A stretch of 64,000 bases of DNA from CAXBCP01 sp038120765 (GTDB lineage Bacteria > Pseudomonadota > Alphaproteobacteria > MPNO01 > UBA830), in contig JAYOMI010000004.1 in assembly GCA_038120765.1 (NCBI GenBank), positions 1-64,000 on the forward strand, given 5' to 3'. Positions 17,509 to 26,913 of this stretch are shown piece by piece; positions within the stretch are counted from its first letter, which is position 1, and every line of letters starts with the position of its first letter. The notes beneath the pieces were generated by a model that saw nothing but the letters and a program-made list of their open reading frames with translations, had not been told where the DNA came from and searched no databases. The position numbers and the translations under genes were made by a program.

Positions 17509-18621
17509 ATGAACTCCCTCGGTATCTCCAAGGCGCCCGCGGATACGCGTGTCATCGTTGCCATGTCGGGTGGCGTGGACAGCTCCGTCACCGCCGCATT
17601 GCTGGCGGAGGAGGGATATGACGTCGTGGGCGTGACGCTTCAGCTTTACGATCATGGTGAAGCGGTGAAGCGGGAAAAGGCCTGCTGCGCCGGGCAGGAT
17701 ATCTTCGATGCGAAGCGGGTGGCCGAATCCGTCGGCATCCCGCATTACGTGCTGAACTATGAATCCCGTTTCCGCGAAGACGTTATCGATTCCTTTGCCG
17801 ACAGCTATATCCGGGGCGAGACGCCGATCCCCTGCGTGCTGTGCAACCAGACGGTCAAGTTCCGCGACCTGCTGAAGACGGCGAAGGATCTGCAGGGCGA
17901 TGCGCTCGCGACCGGTCATTACATCCAGCGGGTTGGCACGGACGGACGTGCGGAACTACGCCGTGCCGTCGATGCCGGCCGCGACCAGAGCTATTTCCTG
18001 TTTGCGACGACGCAGGACCAGGCGGATTTCCTGCGCTTTCCGCTCGGCGGCATGCCGAAAGACGAGGTGCGGGCCCATGCCGAACGGTTCAACCTGCCCG
18101 TGGCAACCAAACCTGACAGCCAGGATATCTGTTTTGTGCCCGATGGCGACTATGCCTCGGTCGTCGCCAAAATCCGCCCCGGCGCCATCGATCCCGGCGA
18201 TATCGTCGATCTCGACGGCAACGTGCTGGGCCGTCACGACGGGATTATCAATTTTACGATCGGCCAGCGCCGCGGTATCGGCGTCGGCGGCACGGGCGAG
18301 CCGCTTTATGTCATCCGCATCGAACCGGACGCCCATCGCGTGGTTGTCGGCCCGGGCTCGGCGCTCGGCCAGCAGACGATCCGGCTGTCCGGGCTGAACT
18401 GGCTGGGAGATGCGGATGCGCCGGGACGCGATATCTCCATATCGGCGAAGGTCCGTTCGACGCAGGAACCGGTGCCGGCGCTGTTGAGCATGGATGCCGA
18501 TGGCAGTTCCGCCGTGGTCACGCTGGAGAGGCCCGAACGGGCCGTGGCCCCGGGGCAGGCCTGCGTTTTCTATGACGGTGAGCGGCTTCTCGGCGGCGGC
18601 TGGATCCAGCGGGCCGCCTGA
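17509..18621 (+). CDS. mnmA: tRNA-specific 2-thiouridylase MnmA
   Basis: This 370-residue enzyme installs the 2-thio group on wobble uridine 34 of tRNA-Lys, -Glu and -Gln, using ATP and sulfur from a persulfide relay. The PP-loop SGGVDSS is at residues 20-26. The catalytic cysteines are in PCVLCN (Cys109) and DICFVP (Cys208). The C-terminal beta-barrel domain is complete. Length and motifs agree with the family. It is a housekeeping gene standing apart from the catabolic clusters. Confidence 0.96.
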   Translation: MNSLGISKAPADTRVIVAMSGGVDSSVTAALLAEEGYDVVGVTLQLYDHGEAVKREKACCAGQDIFDAKRVAESVGIPHYVLNYESRFREDVIDSFADSYIRGETPIPCVLCNQTVKFRDLLKTAKDLQGDALATGHYIQRVGTDGRAELRRAVDAGRDQSYFLFATTQDQADFLRFPLGGMPKDEVRAHAERFNLPVATKPDSQDICFVPDGDYASVVAKIRPGAIDPGDIVDLDGNVLGRHDGIINFTIGQRRGIGVGGTGEPLYVIRIEPDAHRVVVGPGSALGQQTIRLSGLNWLGDADAPGRDISISAKVRSTQEPVPALLSMDADGSSAVVTLERPERAVAPGQACVFYDGERLLGGGWIQRAA

Positions 18622-18635
18622 ACCGCGTCAGAAAT

Positions 18636-19406
18636 TCAGCGGTAGGTTTCAAGCCAGCCAAGGCCATCGGTGGTATCGTTTTGGGGGAAATATTCCGCCG
18701 CCACCCATCCCTGATAATTCGAGGCGTCAATTGCCGCGAAAATCGGGCCGAAATCGATCGCCCCGGTCCCCGGCTCATGGCGTCCGGGCGCATCGGCGAG
18801 CTGTATGTGGCCGATCCGGTCGGCATAATGTTGATAGGTTTCGACCAGCGGCAGGCCCATCATCGCCATATGGTACAGATCGAACTGCAGGGCGAGGTTG
18901 GCGTGATCCGCGCGATCCATGATGTCGATGACCGCCCGGGGCGTGGTCAGAAAGAACCCCGCCCGGTCGATATCGTTGATCGCTTCCACGACAACGCCGA
19001 TGCCGAGCCCGGCGAAGACCGTCGCGGCATGGCGAAGATTGGCCGCGAGGGTCGTTTCGACGGTTTCCCGGTCGATAGAGGGCGTGCCGGCAAGAATATT
19101 CACCTTTTCGGCGCCGAGACCCGCGGCGTATTCCGCCGCGAGGGCAACGCTTTCATGGAAATCGTCCACCCGGCCGGGCAGGGCGGCATTGCCCTCGCCA
19201 CCGGCCACAAAATCGCCGCAGGGGACGTTGATCACACTGACCGCCAGCGAATGGCGCTCTATTTCCGCGGCAAGCCCTTCGCATGCGAGTTCATAGGGGA
19301 ACTGAATTTCCACGGCCCGGAATCCCGCTTCGGCGGCCGCACGGGGCCGGTCGATAAGGGCATGCTCGCAGAACATGGTGGACAGATTGGCGGAAAATTC
19401 AGGCAT
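18636..19406 (-). CDS. hyi: hydroxypyruvate isomerase-like TIM-barrel protein
   Basis: This 256-residue protein aligns with hydroxypyruvate isomerase (Hyi/OtnI) along its length. It starts PEFSANLSTMF as Hyi does and has the catalytic glutamates in VVEAINDIDRAGFF and VAAEYFPQ, with metal ligands including the Asp in QFDLYH. The enzyme interconverts hydroxypyruvate and tartronate semialdehyde; the OtnI branch isomerises 2-oxo-tetronate phosphates. No glyoxylate carboligase or tartronate reductase is adjacent, so the exact substrate is open. It converges with mnmA. Confidence 0.85.
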   Translation of the reverse strand: MPEFSANLSTMFCEHALIDRPRAAAEAGFRAVEIQFPYELACEGLAAEIERHSLAVSVINVPCGDFVAGGEGNAALPGRVDDFHESVALAAEYAAGLGAEKVNILAGTPSIDRETVETTLAANLRHAATVFAGLGIGVVVEAINDIDRAGFFLTTPRAVIDIMDRADHANLALQFDLYHMAMMGLPLVETYQHYADRIGHIQLADAPGRHEPGTGAIDFGPIFAAIDASNYQGWVAAEYFPQNDTTDGLGWLETYR

Positions 19407-19503
19407 TCGGCGGTCCCGGTGTTTTTTCCATCGTAAACCGCTTCGCCGGGTATGACGAATGCTTGACGAAATCCGGCCAACCGCTTATATCCGGCCCCCT
19501 TAT

Positions 19504-19580
19504 GGCGGGGTAGCTCAGCTGGTTAGAGCAGCGGAATCATAATCCGCGTGTCGGGGGTTCAAGTCCCTCTCCCGCTACCA
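19504..19580 (+). tRNA. tRNA-Met (CAT), elongator type
   Basis: A 77-base cloverleaf with encoded CCA. The acceptor stem is GGCGGGG paired with TCCCGCT (two G-T wobbles), the anticodon stem is GCGGA/TCCGC, and the loop ATCATAA gives anticodon CAT. The D arm (GCTC...GAGC) and the T arm with TTCAAGT are normal. The anticodon stem lacks the three G-C pairs of initiator tRNA. The sequence looks like the elongator tRNA-Met of alphaproteobacteria; a lysidine-modified tRNA-Ile is the alternative. Confidence 0.93.
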
Positions 19581-19586
19581 ATTTAT

Positions 19587-19625
19587 AACCCTTGCCGGGC
19601 TGGCGCCGGGCAAGGGTTTGTTTTT
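19587..19625 (+). terminator. Rho-independent terminator after tRNA-Met
   Basis: AACCCTTGCC (19587-19596) pairs perfectly with GGCAAGGGTT (19609-19618) around a GC-rich loop, followed by TGTTTTT. Position and T tract fit an intrinsic terminator for the tRNA transcript. Confidence 0.85.
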
Positions 19626-19659
19626 ATGGCCGCACGCGCAGTCGGCATCAGGAGATATC

Positions 19660-19890
19660 ATGGCAGGTCGGAACAAAAAGGCGACGAAAGCGACGTTCCA
19701 GTCGTTTAACGTCGTTTACGCGGATGAGAGCCTGAGCTCGAACCGTCGCGTCCCGGCAGATCTCCTTGAAAACCCGTATGGCGAAGAGGTCCTCGAACTT
19801 GCCCGTCTTGCCATCGAAAAGCAGGATGACGAGATCGCCCATCGCTCCGGGATCCGCAAGCCGCGGATCAAATCCGTCACGCCGGCCTGA
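19660..19890 (+). CDS. small conserved hypothetical protein
   Basis: This 76-residue, charged, soluble protein starts at an ATG with AGGAGA five bases upstream. It has a basic N terminus (MAGRNKKATKATFQ) and the segment SSNRRVPADLLENPYGEEVLELAR, then a C-terminal helix-like stretch with a basic end. I do not recognise a domain with confidence. The strong ribosome-binding site and the absence of rare-codon character argue it is real. It lies between the tRNA terminator and the convergent, broken GMC oxidoreductase gene. Confidence 0.65.
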   Translation: MAGRNKKATKATFQSFNVVYADESLSSNRRVPADLLENPYGEEVLELARLAIEKQDDEIAHRSGIRKPRIKSVTPA

Positions 19891-19908
19891 CAGCGCCACT
19901 GTGACCAT

Positions 19909-21570
19909 CTAGCCGGAGAGCCGCTCTTTCAGGTGATCGGCGAGGCGGAGTGCCAGGGCGACGATCGTCAGGGTCGGGTTCGCCGATCCGATGGTGGGAA
20001 AGACGGAACTCCCCGCGACCGACAGGTTCGCGACGCCGAAGATCTGGTAATCCGCATCGACCACGCCCCGCGCGGGATCGTGCGCCATTCTGGTGGTGCC
20101 GGAATGATGCCGCCCGGGTTCCAGGATCCGCGAGAAATCGCCGCGGTACAGATAAAGCGCGTCTTCATCCAGCCACGGCGATTTGTGCACCCGGCCGATC
20201 CCGAGCCGCCCGAATTCGGCGGCGAGAAGATCCGGCATCTGCGCGAAAGTCCGCCGGTCCTGTTCCGACAGGCGCCAGTCGATCCGGGCGCGCGGCATGC
20301 CGAGCGCATCCTTCTCGTCGGCAAGCGTTATCCGGCTGTCGCGGTTCGGTACCTGTTCGGTAATAGCGAACAACACCGGCAGGTGCGGCGGGCTTTTACC
20401 CTGGACGAGATTTTTGACTGCCGGGAGCGCGGTATCGAGATTGCGCAGGATATCCAGCAGATAGCTGCCATAGCTCTCCGCGGCGCTGTTGCCGTCGCGT
20501 TCCACGGCTTCGTAGACCGCGCGCACACCCTCGTCGACCCGGGACCAGTCGCCGCGGATAAACAGGGCAACCGCGCCTGCGCTGTTTCGCTCTTTGGCGG
20601 CGGGCGACGGGCTGAGCGCCGCCTGGAACATCACCGGCTCCGATTCCGGTCCGGCTTTCGCCAGCGGATGACCGGAACTGTCGGGGGTGATCTCGGCATA
20701 CTGGGCCATCAGGCGTTGCGGATTTTCCGATACCAGCAAAGAGCCCACGGAATCGTACAGGTGGTCCATAAAGTATCGGCCGACCATATCCCAGCTGTTA
20801 CCGACCCCGCGCGATGCGACGTCGTTCGATGCCAGCAGGAGCCGCGCGTTTTCGATGCCGCCGCTGGCCAGCACGAAGTGCCGCGCGGCCACCCGGCCGC
20901 TTTTCCCGGTGAGCGATTTCAGCGTGATATGGTCGACAGACGCGGCATTGGCGGCGAGGCCGATATTCATGACATTCGCGTTGAACAGGACCGTGATGTT
21001 CGGGGCAGCCTTCAAAGCCGTCCCGTAACGGTCTCCGAAGCGTGTCGGCGGGCTGAACTGATAGAAGCGGTTGACCAGATACTGCGCGTCGAATGCGTAG
21101 GGGGCGTCTACCGTTCGCCGCCACAGGCGGTCATCGTAGATATAAGGGCCGATCTCGCAGACGGTCTGGGCACGGGGGTAAAAGCGGGAAAGCTCCCGCC
21201 ATTCGATGGGCCAGCCGCTGTCCGGAATCCAGTCGTGTTTTTCGAGATCTTCCGGATCGAGCGGGACGCAGTACCCGCCTCAGTGATTTGTGCTGCCGCC
21301 GAAATAGCGCAACCTGCTGTGGATCGCCGGGACGCCGTAATGGACGCCGTCCTCGATGCTGCGCGCGCGTTTGGCGGCCGGTTGCGGCGCTTCCTGATAA
21401 AGCTGTTGCGTCGCGTCTTCGTATTCCTGCGCGCTCTCGACGACGCAGACCTTCGTCGTTGTCCCGATAAATTCCCGCGCAATCGATATGCCCGCAGCGC
21501 CTCCGCCGATTATGCAGAGGTCGCAGTCGACCTGGTGTTGATCGGGTAATTCGCGAAAATCGGCGAACAT
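19909..21570 (-). pseudogene. GMC-family FAD oxidoreductase, interrupted by in-frame TGA
   Basis: If read through, this is a 553-residue glucose-methanol-choline-type oxidoreductase. The FAD motif GGGAAGIS is at about residues 22-29, GGIENARLLLAS is in the middle, and the C-terminal domain ends with SVFPTIGSANPTLTIVALAL. The frame is continuous except for a TGA at 21280-21282 (codon 97), inside FGGSTNH-stop-GGYC. The family has tryptophan there (NHWGG), so TGG became TGA. Both halves remain in the same frame with no other defect. It starts one base after the stop of the small upstream gene, which is also broken. Family knowledge of the Trp is from memory. Confidence 0.85.
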
Positions 21571-21571
21571 G

Positions 21572-21973
21572 TCAGCCGGTCCTGTACAGGCTCACGAGGG
21601 CGATCGCCTCCGCTTCGCTCCTCGCCATGATCCAGCCGTCCAGGGCAACGGTATCGCCTGCTGCAAAATCCGCGTCGCACGAAGACCGGAGGTGACGACG
21701 CATCTGGTCGGTCGTTCGCACAGCTGTTCGGGCCGCCGACCAAAGCAGACGGTCGGGGAAGTCCTCGCCGTTGCCGGCATGACGGTAATGCCGGAGCGCC
21801 TTGACGCCGAGGCGCCGTGATGCCGGATTGTCGGGCACGAGTTCCAGCAATATCCGAATCAGCCCGGCATCTTCCTGATCGGGCAACGGCGCGGCTGTCG
21901 GACGACAGACCGGCAGAAGCGGCAGGAGCACGGTGGTGGTCAGGCAGGCAAGGAAACGGCGTCATTTGTTCAT
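21572..21973 (-). pseudogene. small exported partner of the GMC oxidoreductase, TGA at codon 4
   Basis: From the ATG at 21973 the frame reads M-N-K-stop-R-R-F-L-A, then continues open for 129 codons. The first part (RRFLACLTTTVLLPLLPVC) looks like a Tat or Sec signal peptide, and the C-terminal motif LDGWIMARSEAEAIALVSL resembles small subunits that accompany membrane-linked GMC dehydrogenases. The TGA at 21962-21964 would replace an Arg (CGA) or Trp codon. A GTG at 21931 could give a shorter 119-residue product without the charged n-region. It lies one base before the GMC gene, so they form an operon. Confidence 0.6.
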
Positions 21974-22139
21974 TCGCTATTGTAATCCGGGCAGTGCGCA
22001 GATTGCTATCCGCACTTTGGACCGGTTTTTTCTCGGTAGAATGGTCGGAAGATTAAAGAGCGGGACGACGGACCGCGAGCGGGCGTGACGGCGTGTTCGT
22101 CTATTGCATCGTGACGGTTTCCAGCGATAATCCGCGCAA

Positions 22140-22813
22140 GTGATACTTCGGTCCAACCTACCCAGATTGCGCGACCACTGCCGCAGTGCGACAAGCGTGC
22201 TGGACGTCGGCGGATGGCATAATCCGTCAATCTGGCGACTCACGTTCTGGATATCATGCCCTACGAAACCCGGCGCCGGGAGGATGCTCTCGACCCGGAG
22301 GATGCCGAACGGTGTACGAGTGAGACCTGGCAGATTCACGATGCCTGTGAGGGAAACTGGCCCTGGCCCGACAAATATTTCGATTTCTCCGTGTGTTCGC
22401 ATACGCTGGAAGATATTCGCGATCCGATCGTTGTTGCGAAGGAACTCGTCCGGGTTTCCAGATCGGGATATGTCGAGGTGCCGTCGCGCGCGCGGGAACT
22501 ATTCGTAAAAGACCGTTTTGCAAGACTGAAAATGCTCTTTGGCAAGATGCCCGAAATCGGCTTCCCGCATCACCGGTGGTTTTGCGAACTGAACGACGGT
22601 GAACTGCACTTCTTCCATAAGGGTCAGGAAGTGGGCATTGATCGGAATTCCTATATTACCCTTGGTGAACTCGGGCGGAAAATGACAGAAGCCGAATCCG
22701 GGATCGGGATTTTCTGGACGGACAGTTTCACGGCGCGGAAAATCATCATCGGCGCTCATGAGTCTCTTGCCGAGAAAAAGATCAAATTGCTCAACCAGTT
22801 GAAGGCAGGCTAG
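22140..22813 (+). pseudogene. SAM-dependent methyltransferase-like gene with a 1-base frameshift
   Basis: Two overlapping frames together encode one methyltransferase-like protein. The first gives SVLDVGGWHNP (the glycine-rich SAM motif I region) from a GTG at 22140. At about 22227 the frame slips, and the second continues from VLDIMPYETR through FDFSVCSHTLEDIRDP to the stop at 22813. Adding one T after CCGT restores PFNLATHVLDIMP, which fits the family, so a single base appears lost. The protein looks like the class I methyltransferases found in polysaccharide or glycan clusters. The next gene, a TylF-type methyltransferase, is three bases downstream. Confidence 0.72.
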
Positions 22814-22815
22814 CA

Positions 22816-23568
22816 GTGCGGGGTGTTCTCAACAGGCTGGTGCGGCCGTTTGGCTACGAGGTTGTGCGGCCGCGGAAGAAAATCGATCCGGATATCCTGT
22901 CGGACGAGGCCTTCATGAATATACTGGCGGTTTGCCAGCCCTATACCATGACCTCGGTAGAGCGCATGTACGGGCTTTATCAGTCCGTGAAATATATCGT
23001 TGAACGCGACATACCCGGCGACATTGTCGAATGCGGGGTCTGGATGGGCGGCAGTTCCATGGTCGCGGCCATGACGCTCGATCTTGTGGGCGACACTTCC
23101 CGGAAGCTTCATCTCTAGGATACGTTCGAGGGAATGACCCCGCCGACGGAACAGGATGTCAATTACCAGGGCGTCCATGCCAATGACTTTCTCGATCCGG
23201 GAGACCGGGTCGATGGAGAATCCAACGTCTGGGCCTATGCATCTCTCGAAATGGTGCGGAAGAACCTCGACCTGACCGGGTTGCCGCGCGACCGCTTTCA
23301 CCTGGTCAAAGGCCGTGTGGAAGACACGATTCCCGGCAGCATGCCTGCGGCCATTTCCCTGCTACGGCTCGATACGGACTGGTATGAATCCACCGCGCAC
23401 GAACTCAAACACATGTTCCCCGTTCTGTCGCCCGGCGGCGCCCTGATCATTGACGATTACGGCCACTGGCGCGGCTCGCGCGAGGCGACGGATGAATATT
23501 TCGCCGCCGAGGGCAATATTCTCCTGAACCGGCTCGATTATTCCGGCCGGATCGGGATCAAGGGATAG
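22816..23568 (+). pseudogene. TylF/MycF-family methyltransferase interrupted by in-frame TAG
   Basis: Read through, this is a 250-residue macrocin O-methyltransferase-like protein. It has IVECGVWMGGSSMVAAM (about 73-89) for SAM binding, DTDWYESTAHEL near 195 with the metal-binding Asp, and LIIDDYGHW near 215. A TAG at 23116-23118 (codon 101) replaces the tyrosine expected in the motif YDTFEGM; the frame on both sides is intact. The start is a GTG at 22816, directly after the other methyltransferase. TylF-type enzymes methylate sugar hydroxyls, often in surface glycans. As it stands only the first 100 residues would be made. Confidence 0.82.
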
Positions 23569-23580
23569 CTCCCAGGGGTC

Positions 23581-24027
23581 TCAACGCTGGAGGTCGCGGA
23601 TCGTTCTTTCCAGAAAATCGAGAAACCGCGACCGGTCTTTCTTGTCGAAAGGCCGCGGACCGCCGGTCACCGTGCCGGCGGAACGCAGATCGGTCATCAG
23701 GTTCCGCGTCGCGAGCACGCTGCCGATGGAATTCGCGTCCAGCGGCTCGCCGTTTGGCCGGACCACGCGCGCACCCGCCTCGATGCAGCGCGCCGCCAGC
23801 GGAATATCGTTCGTGATGCAGATGTCCCTGGCGGCGATCCGCTCGGCGATCCAGTTATCCGCTGCGTCCGATCCCCGGGTGACGATCGTCGTGGTGACCA
23901 GAGGGTGCGGGTTCGGCCGGATGCCGCCGTCGCTGACCATGTGAACCGCCAGATTATGGCGTTCCGCGACCCGGACGGTCTCGTCCTTCACGGGACAGGC
24001 ATCAGCATCGACGAATATTTCGGTCAT
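23581..24027 (-). CDS. yaiI: YaiI/YqxD family protein (DUF188)
   Basis: This 148-residue protein starts with the family signature FVDADACPVK and carries VSDGG, ITNDIPLAARCI and GGPRPF, in the same order as YaiI and YqxD. The acidic residues suggest a PIN-like metal-dependent nuclease fold, but no activity is established. It overlaps nothing and converges with the broken TylF gene. Confidence 0.92.
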   Translation of the reverse strand: MTEIFVDADACPVKDETVRVAERHNLAVHMVSDGGIRPNPHPLVTTTIVTRGSDAADNWIAERIAARDICITNDIPLAARCIEAGARVVRPNGEPLDANSIGSVLATRNLMTDLRSAGTVTGGPRPFDKKDRSRFLDFLERTIRDLQR

Positions 24028-24184
24028 GTCTTCAATTCTGCTTTTGGCGGCCGCCGCACAAAATGGGCCAGAAACTTAGATAGCATACTATTCTATCGCG
24101 CTTCGGACCCCTAGAATACGCGCTTCAATGAGGCGGCAGGGATATGCCGCAGACGAGCCCACCTATGAAGGAGCATCTGACGGA

Positions 24185-25813
24185 ATGGCCGGGACGAAAG
24201 AATACGATTATGTGATTGTGGGCGCGGGCAGCGCGGGGTGCATGCTTGCCTATCGTCTGGGCGCGGACCCCGGCAACCGGATACTGGTGCTGGAAGCCGG
24301 CGGCCCGGATACCGACCCGCTGATCCATATTCCCCTCGGCCTGGGCAAAATGCACGAAAAGCGCGCCCATGACTGGGGTTACGATGCCGAGCCCGAGGAA
24401 AACCTGAACGGGCGCGAGATCGAAGCCATGCGGGGCAAGGTTGTCGGCGGATCATCGTCGATCAATGTGATGGCTTATGTGCGGGGGCATCGCGGCGATT
24501 ACGATCGCTGGGCAGCGAACGGCGCCGCCGGCTGGTCCTATGCGGATGTGCTGCCCTATTTCCGGCGGATGGAAAGCTGGGAAGGGGGCGCGGATGACTG
24601 GCGCGGCGGTGAAGGCCCGCTGCACACGCAAAGCGCCAAGTCCGACGATCCGCTCTGGGAGGCCTGGATCGAGGCCGGACACGCCATGGGGTTCGGCTTC
24701 ACGGAGGATTACAACGGCGAGAAACAGGAAGGGCTCGGCCGCAGCCAGTCCAACATACACAAGGGCCGCCGCCACAGCGCCGCGACGGCATTCCTGCGCC
24801 CGGCCATGCGCCGTGGAAACGTGACCCTGCAGGACAGTACTTACGTGACCCGCGTTGTGATGGACGGCAATCGTGCGACGGGCGTCGCCTATTCGCGCCT
24901 CGGCAGGACAGAAATCGTGCGCGCGGCCAAGGAAGTGATCCTCTCCGGCGGTGTCTTCAATTCGCCGCAGCTGCTGATGCTTTCCGGAATCGGCCCTGCG
25001 GATCATCTGCGCAGCGTCGGCATAGAGCCGGTTATCGATTCCCCCTATGTCGGCCGGAACCTGCAGGACCATCTGGCGGTACAGCCCACGGCGTCGCGGC
25101 CCGAGCCCGGTCCGTTTCGCGCGACGATGCGGTTTGACCGGATGGCGACCGCGATCGTCCGCGCGCACCTGTTCGGCACGGGGCCGGCAACGGTTCTGCC
25201 CGGCGGTCTGCATGGGTTCATCAAAACGCGGTCCGACCTGTCGGCAACCGATATCCAGTTCCTGTTCCGCGGCGCTCCCGGGAATGCTCATATGTGGTTC
25301 CCGGGTATCAAGCGTCCCTACACGGACGGTTTCGGCGTGCGGCCGGTCCTGCTGCACCCGGAAAGCAGGGGCGAGGTATTGCTGCGCTCGGCGGATCCGT
25401 TCGACAAGGTGCGCATCCGGCAGAATTTCCTGTCCGTGCCGAAGGATCTCGAGACGCTGCGCACCGGCGCAAAACTGGCGCGCGAAATGATGCACCAGCC
25501 GGCGCTGGATGCGTTCCGGGGGAGCGAGACGGCGCCGGGGACGAACGTTAAAGCCGATGCCGAGCTGGACGACTGGATCCGCCGGACCGCGATCACGGCC
25601 CATCATCCTTCCTGTACAGCGTCGATGGGGACCAATTCCGAGGCAGTGCTCGATACCGAATGCCGCGTGAAGGGCGCGGAAAACCTGCGGGTTGTCGACG
25701 CGTCGGCGATGCCGGACCTGGTCTCCGGCAATATTCATGCCGCCGTGCTGGTGATCGCCGAGAAAGTCAGCGATCATATGTTGGGCAAGCCCTATCTGCC
25801 GCGGGCCGCGTGA
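24185..25813 (+). CDS. GMC-family choline dehydrogenase-like oxidoreductase
   Basis: This intact 542-residue flavoprotein has the FAD dinucleotide motif GAGSAG at residues 13-18, the GMC signature GGSSSINVMAYVRGH near 92-106, and the second signature SGGVFNSPQLLMLSG near 260. The C terminus has the catalytic His in HHPSC and SGNIHAAV. It oxidises an alcohol to aldehyde or ketone with FAD. The ATG at 24185 is chosen, with AAGGAG about ten bases upstream. It precedes a TRAP system, which may import its substrate or a precursor. It is a different subfamily from the broken GMC gene at 19909-21570. Confidence 0.9.
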   Translation: MAGTKEYDYVIVGAGSAGCMLAYRLGADPGNRILVLEAGGPDTDPLIHIPLGLGKMHEKRAHDWGYDAEPEENLNGREIEAMRGKVVGGSSSINVMAYVRGHRGDYDRWAANGAAGWSYADVLPYFRRMESWEGGADDWRGGEGPLHTQSAKSDDPLWEAWIEAGHAMGFGFTEDYNGEKQEGLGRSQSNIHKGRRHSAATAFLRPAMRRGNVTLQDSTYVTRVVMDGNRATGVAYSRLGRTEIVRAAKEVILSGGVFNSPQLLMLSGIGPADHLRSVGIEPVIDSPYVGRNLQDHLAVQPTASRPEPGPFRATMRFDRMATAIVRAHLFGTGPATVLPGGLHGFIKTRSDLSATDIQFLFRGAPGNAHMWFPGIKRPYTDGFGVRPVLLHPESRGEVLLRSADPFDKVRIRQNFLSVPKDLETLRTGAKLAREMMHQPALDAFRGSETAPGTNVKADAELDDWIRRTAITAHHPSCTASMGTNSEAVLDTECRVKGAENLRVVDASAMPDLVSGNIHAAVLVIAEKVSDHMLGKPYLPRAA

Positions 25814-25843
25814 CGCCGAGACCCCGGTCGTGTAACAGAGAGA

Positions 25844-25933
25844 ATGAGATCCCGTATGGCGGCGTTTAAGAAAAAAGGTTCGATAAAGCGTCCCGAGACA
25901 CGATCACACGACAAACCTGGAGAATTGCGATGA
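25844..25933 (+). other. possible 29-residue upstream ORF before dctP
   Basis: An ATG at 25844 opens a 29-codon frame rich in Lys and Arg whose TGA (25931-25933) overlaps the ATG of dctP in the arrangement CGATGA. Such overlap can couple translation of a leader to the main gene. There is no strong ribosome-binding site for it, so it may be accidental. Confidence 0.2.
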
Positions 25934-26907
25934 GAAAAATCCTAGCAACCACATCGGCCCTGGCTGTGGCATTTGCCCTCGGCGCGGGTGCTGGCAGCGC
26001 AAATGCACAAACCGAAATAAAAATTCCGCTGGAAACTCCGGCTGCGCACATCAAGACGCGCACCGCCGTGGTGTTCAAGGAAACACTCGAAAAGATGTCG
26101 GCCGGTAAATACACGGTAACCCTTTATCCGTCCGGGCAGTTGATGGCCGGCAAGGACGAAGTGCCTGCGGTCGCACGCGGCCAGGTGCAGATGGCGATGC
26201 CGACAATCGGCTACGTCTCGACGATCGAGCCCGCGTTCAAGCTGCTCGAGACGCCGATGCTGTTCGACAGCTATGATTCCATGGAAACGGCGCTGAACGG
26301 ACCTGTCGGCAAGGAATTGCTGGATAAGCTGAGCGCGAAGCGTCTGATGGGTGCCGGATTCTGGTATGACGGGTTCGTGGCGCTCTTTGCGAACCAGCCG
26401 ATCAAGACACTCGAGGACTTCAAGGACAAGAAAATCCGCGTGTTCCCGTCCGAGGTCCTGGCGAGTTCGACCACGGCCCTTGGCGCGGCGCCGACCGCCA
26501 TTCCGGGCGCCGAGGTGTTTCTCGCGCTCAAACAGGGCGTTGCGGACGGCGCCTGGACATCGGCGCCCTACGGCAACCAGATCAAGATCTATGAAGTGCT
26601 GAAAGCGGTAACAAAGGTGAACCTGTTTCCGTTCGGCTATGTCGTGGTTGTGAACCCGGCCTGGTACGAAAAGCAGGGTGCGGCAGGTCAAAAAATGATC
26701 AATGACGCGCTGGCGGCCGCCAAGGCCTACAACCTGAAGGAAATCACCAACTCCATCGACGACGCCTACAAGAACATGGCGGCGAACGGCATGGAAGTGG
26801 TGGAATTCTCCGCTACGGAACGCGAACGCTGGATCGCCGCGCTGAAGCCGCTCTATGACGGTCTCGACCCGGAAATCAAAGCGCTTCTCGCCAAGATCAA
26901 GAAGTAG
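25930..26907 (+). CDS. dctP: TRAP transporter solute-binding protein (DctP)
   Basis: This 325-residue periplasmic protein starts with a Sec signal peptide, likely cleaved after ANA (about residue 26). The mature part has the DctP fold, with TAIPGAEVFLALKQGVADGAW at about 190-210 next to the conserved Arg of KKIRVFPS (about 173-180), which normally binds a substrate carboxylate. It delivers an organic acid to the DctQM membrane units encoded next. GGAG lies about seven bases upstream of the ATG. The ligand cannot be named from sequence. Confidence 0.93.
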   Translation: MRKILATTSALAVAFALGAGAGSANAQTEIKIPLETPAAHIKTRTAVVFKETLEKMSAGKYTVTLYPSGQLMAGKDEVPAVARGQVQMAMPTIGYVSTIEPAFKLLETPMLFDSYDSMETALNGPVGKELLDKLSAKRLMGAGFWYDGFVALFANQPIKTLEDFKDKKIRVFPSEVLASSTTALGAAPTAIPGAEVFLALKQGVADGAWTSAPYGNQIKIYEVLKAVTKVNLFPFGYVVVVNPAWYEKQGAAGQKMINDALAAAKAYNLKEITNSIDDAYKNMAANGMEVVEFSATERERWIAALKPLYDGLDPEIKALLAKIKK

Positions 26908-26913
26908 CGCTTC

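Noticed and set aside
19504..23568. Genomic island inserted at tRNA-Met
   Set aside because: No integrase, no repeat of the tRNA 3' end and no clear composition change were seen; only the clustering of broken genes is suggestive.
24085..24104. Short inverted repeat GATAG...CTATC between yaiI and the GMC gene
   Set aside because: Five-base arms with a nine-base spacer are expected by chance, so I do not call an operator.
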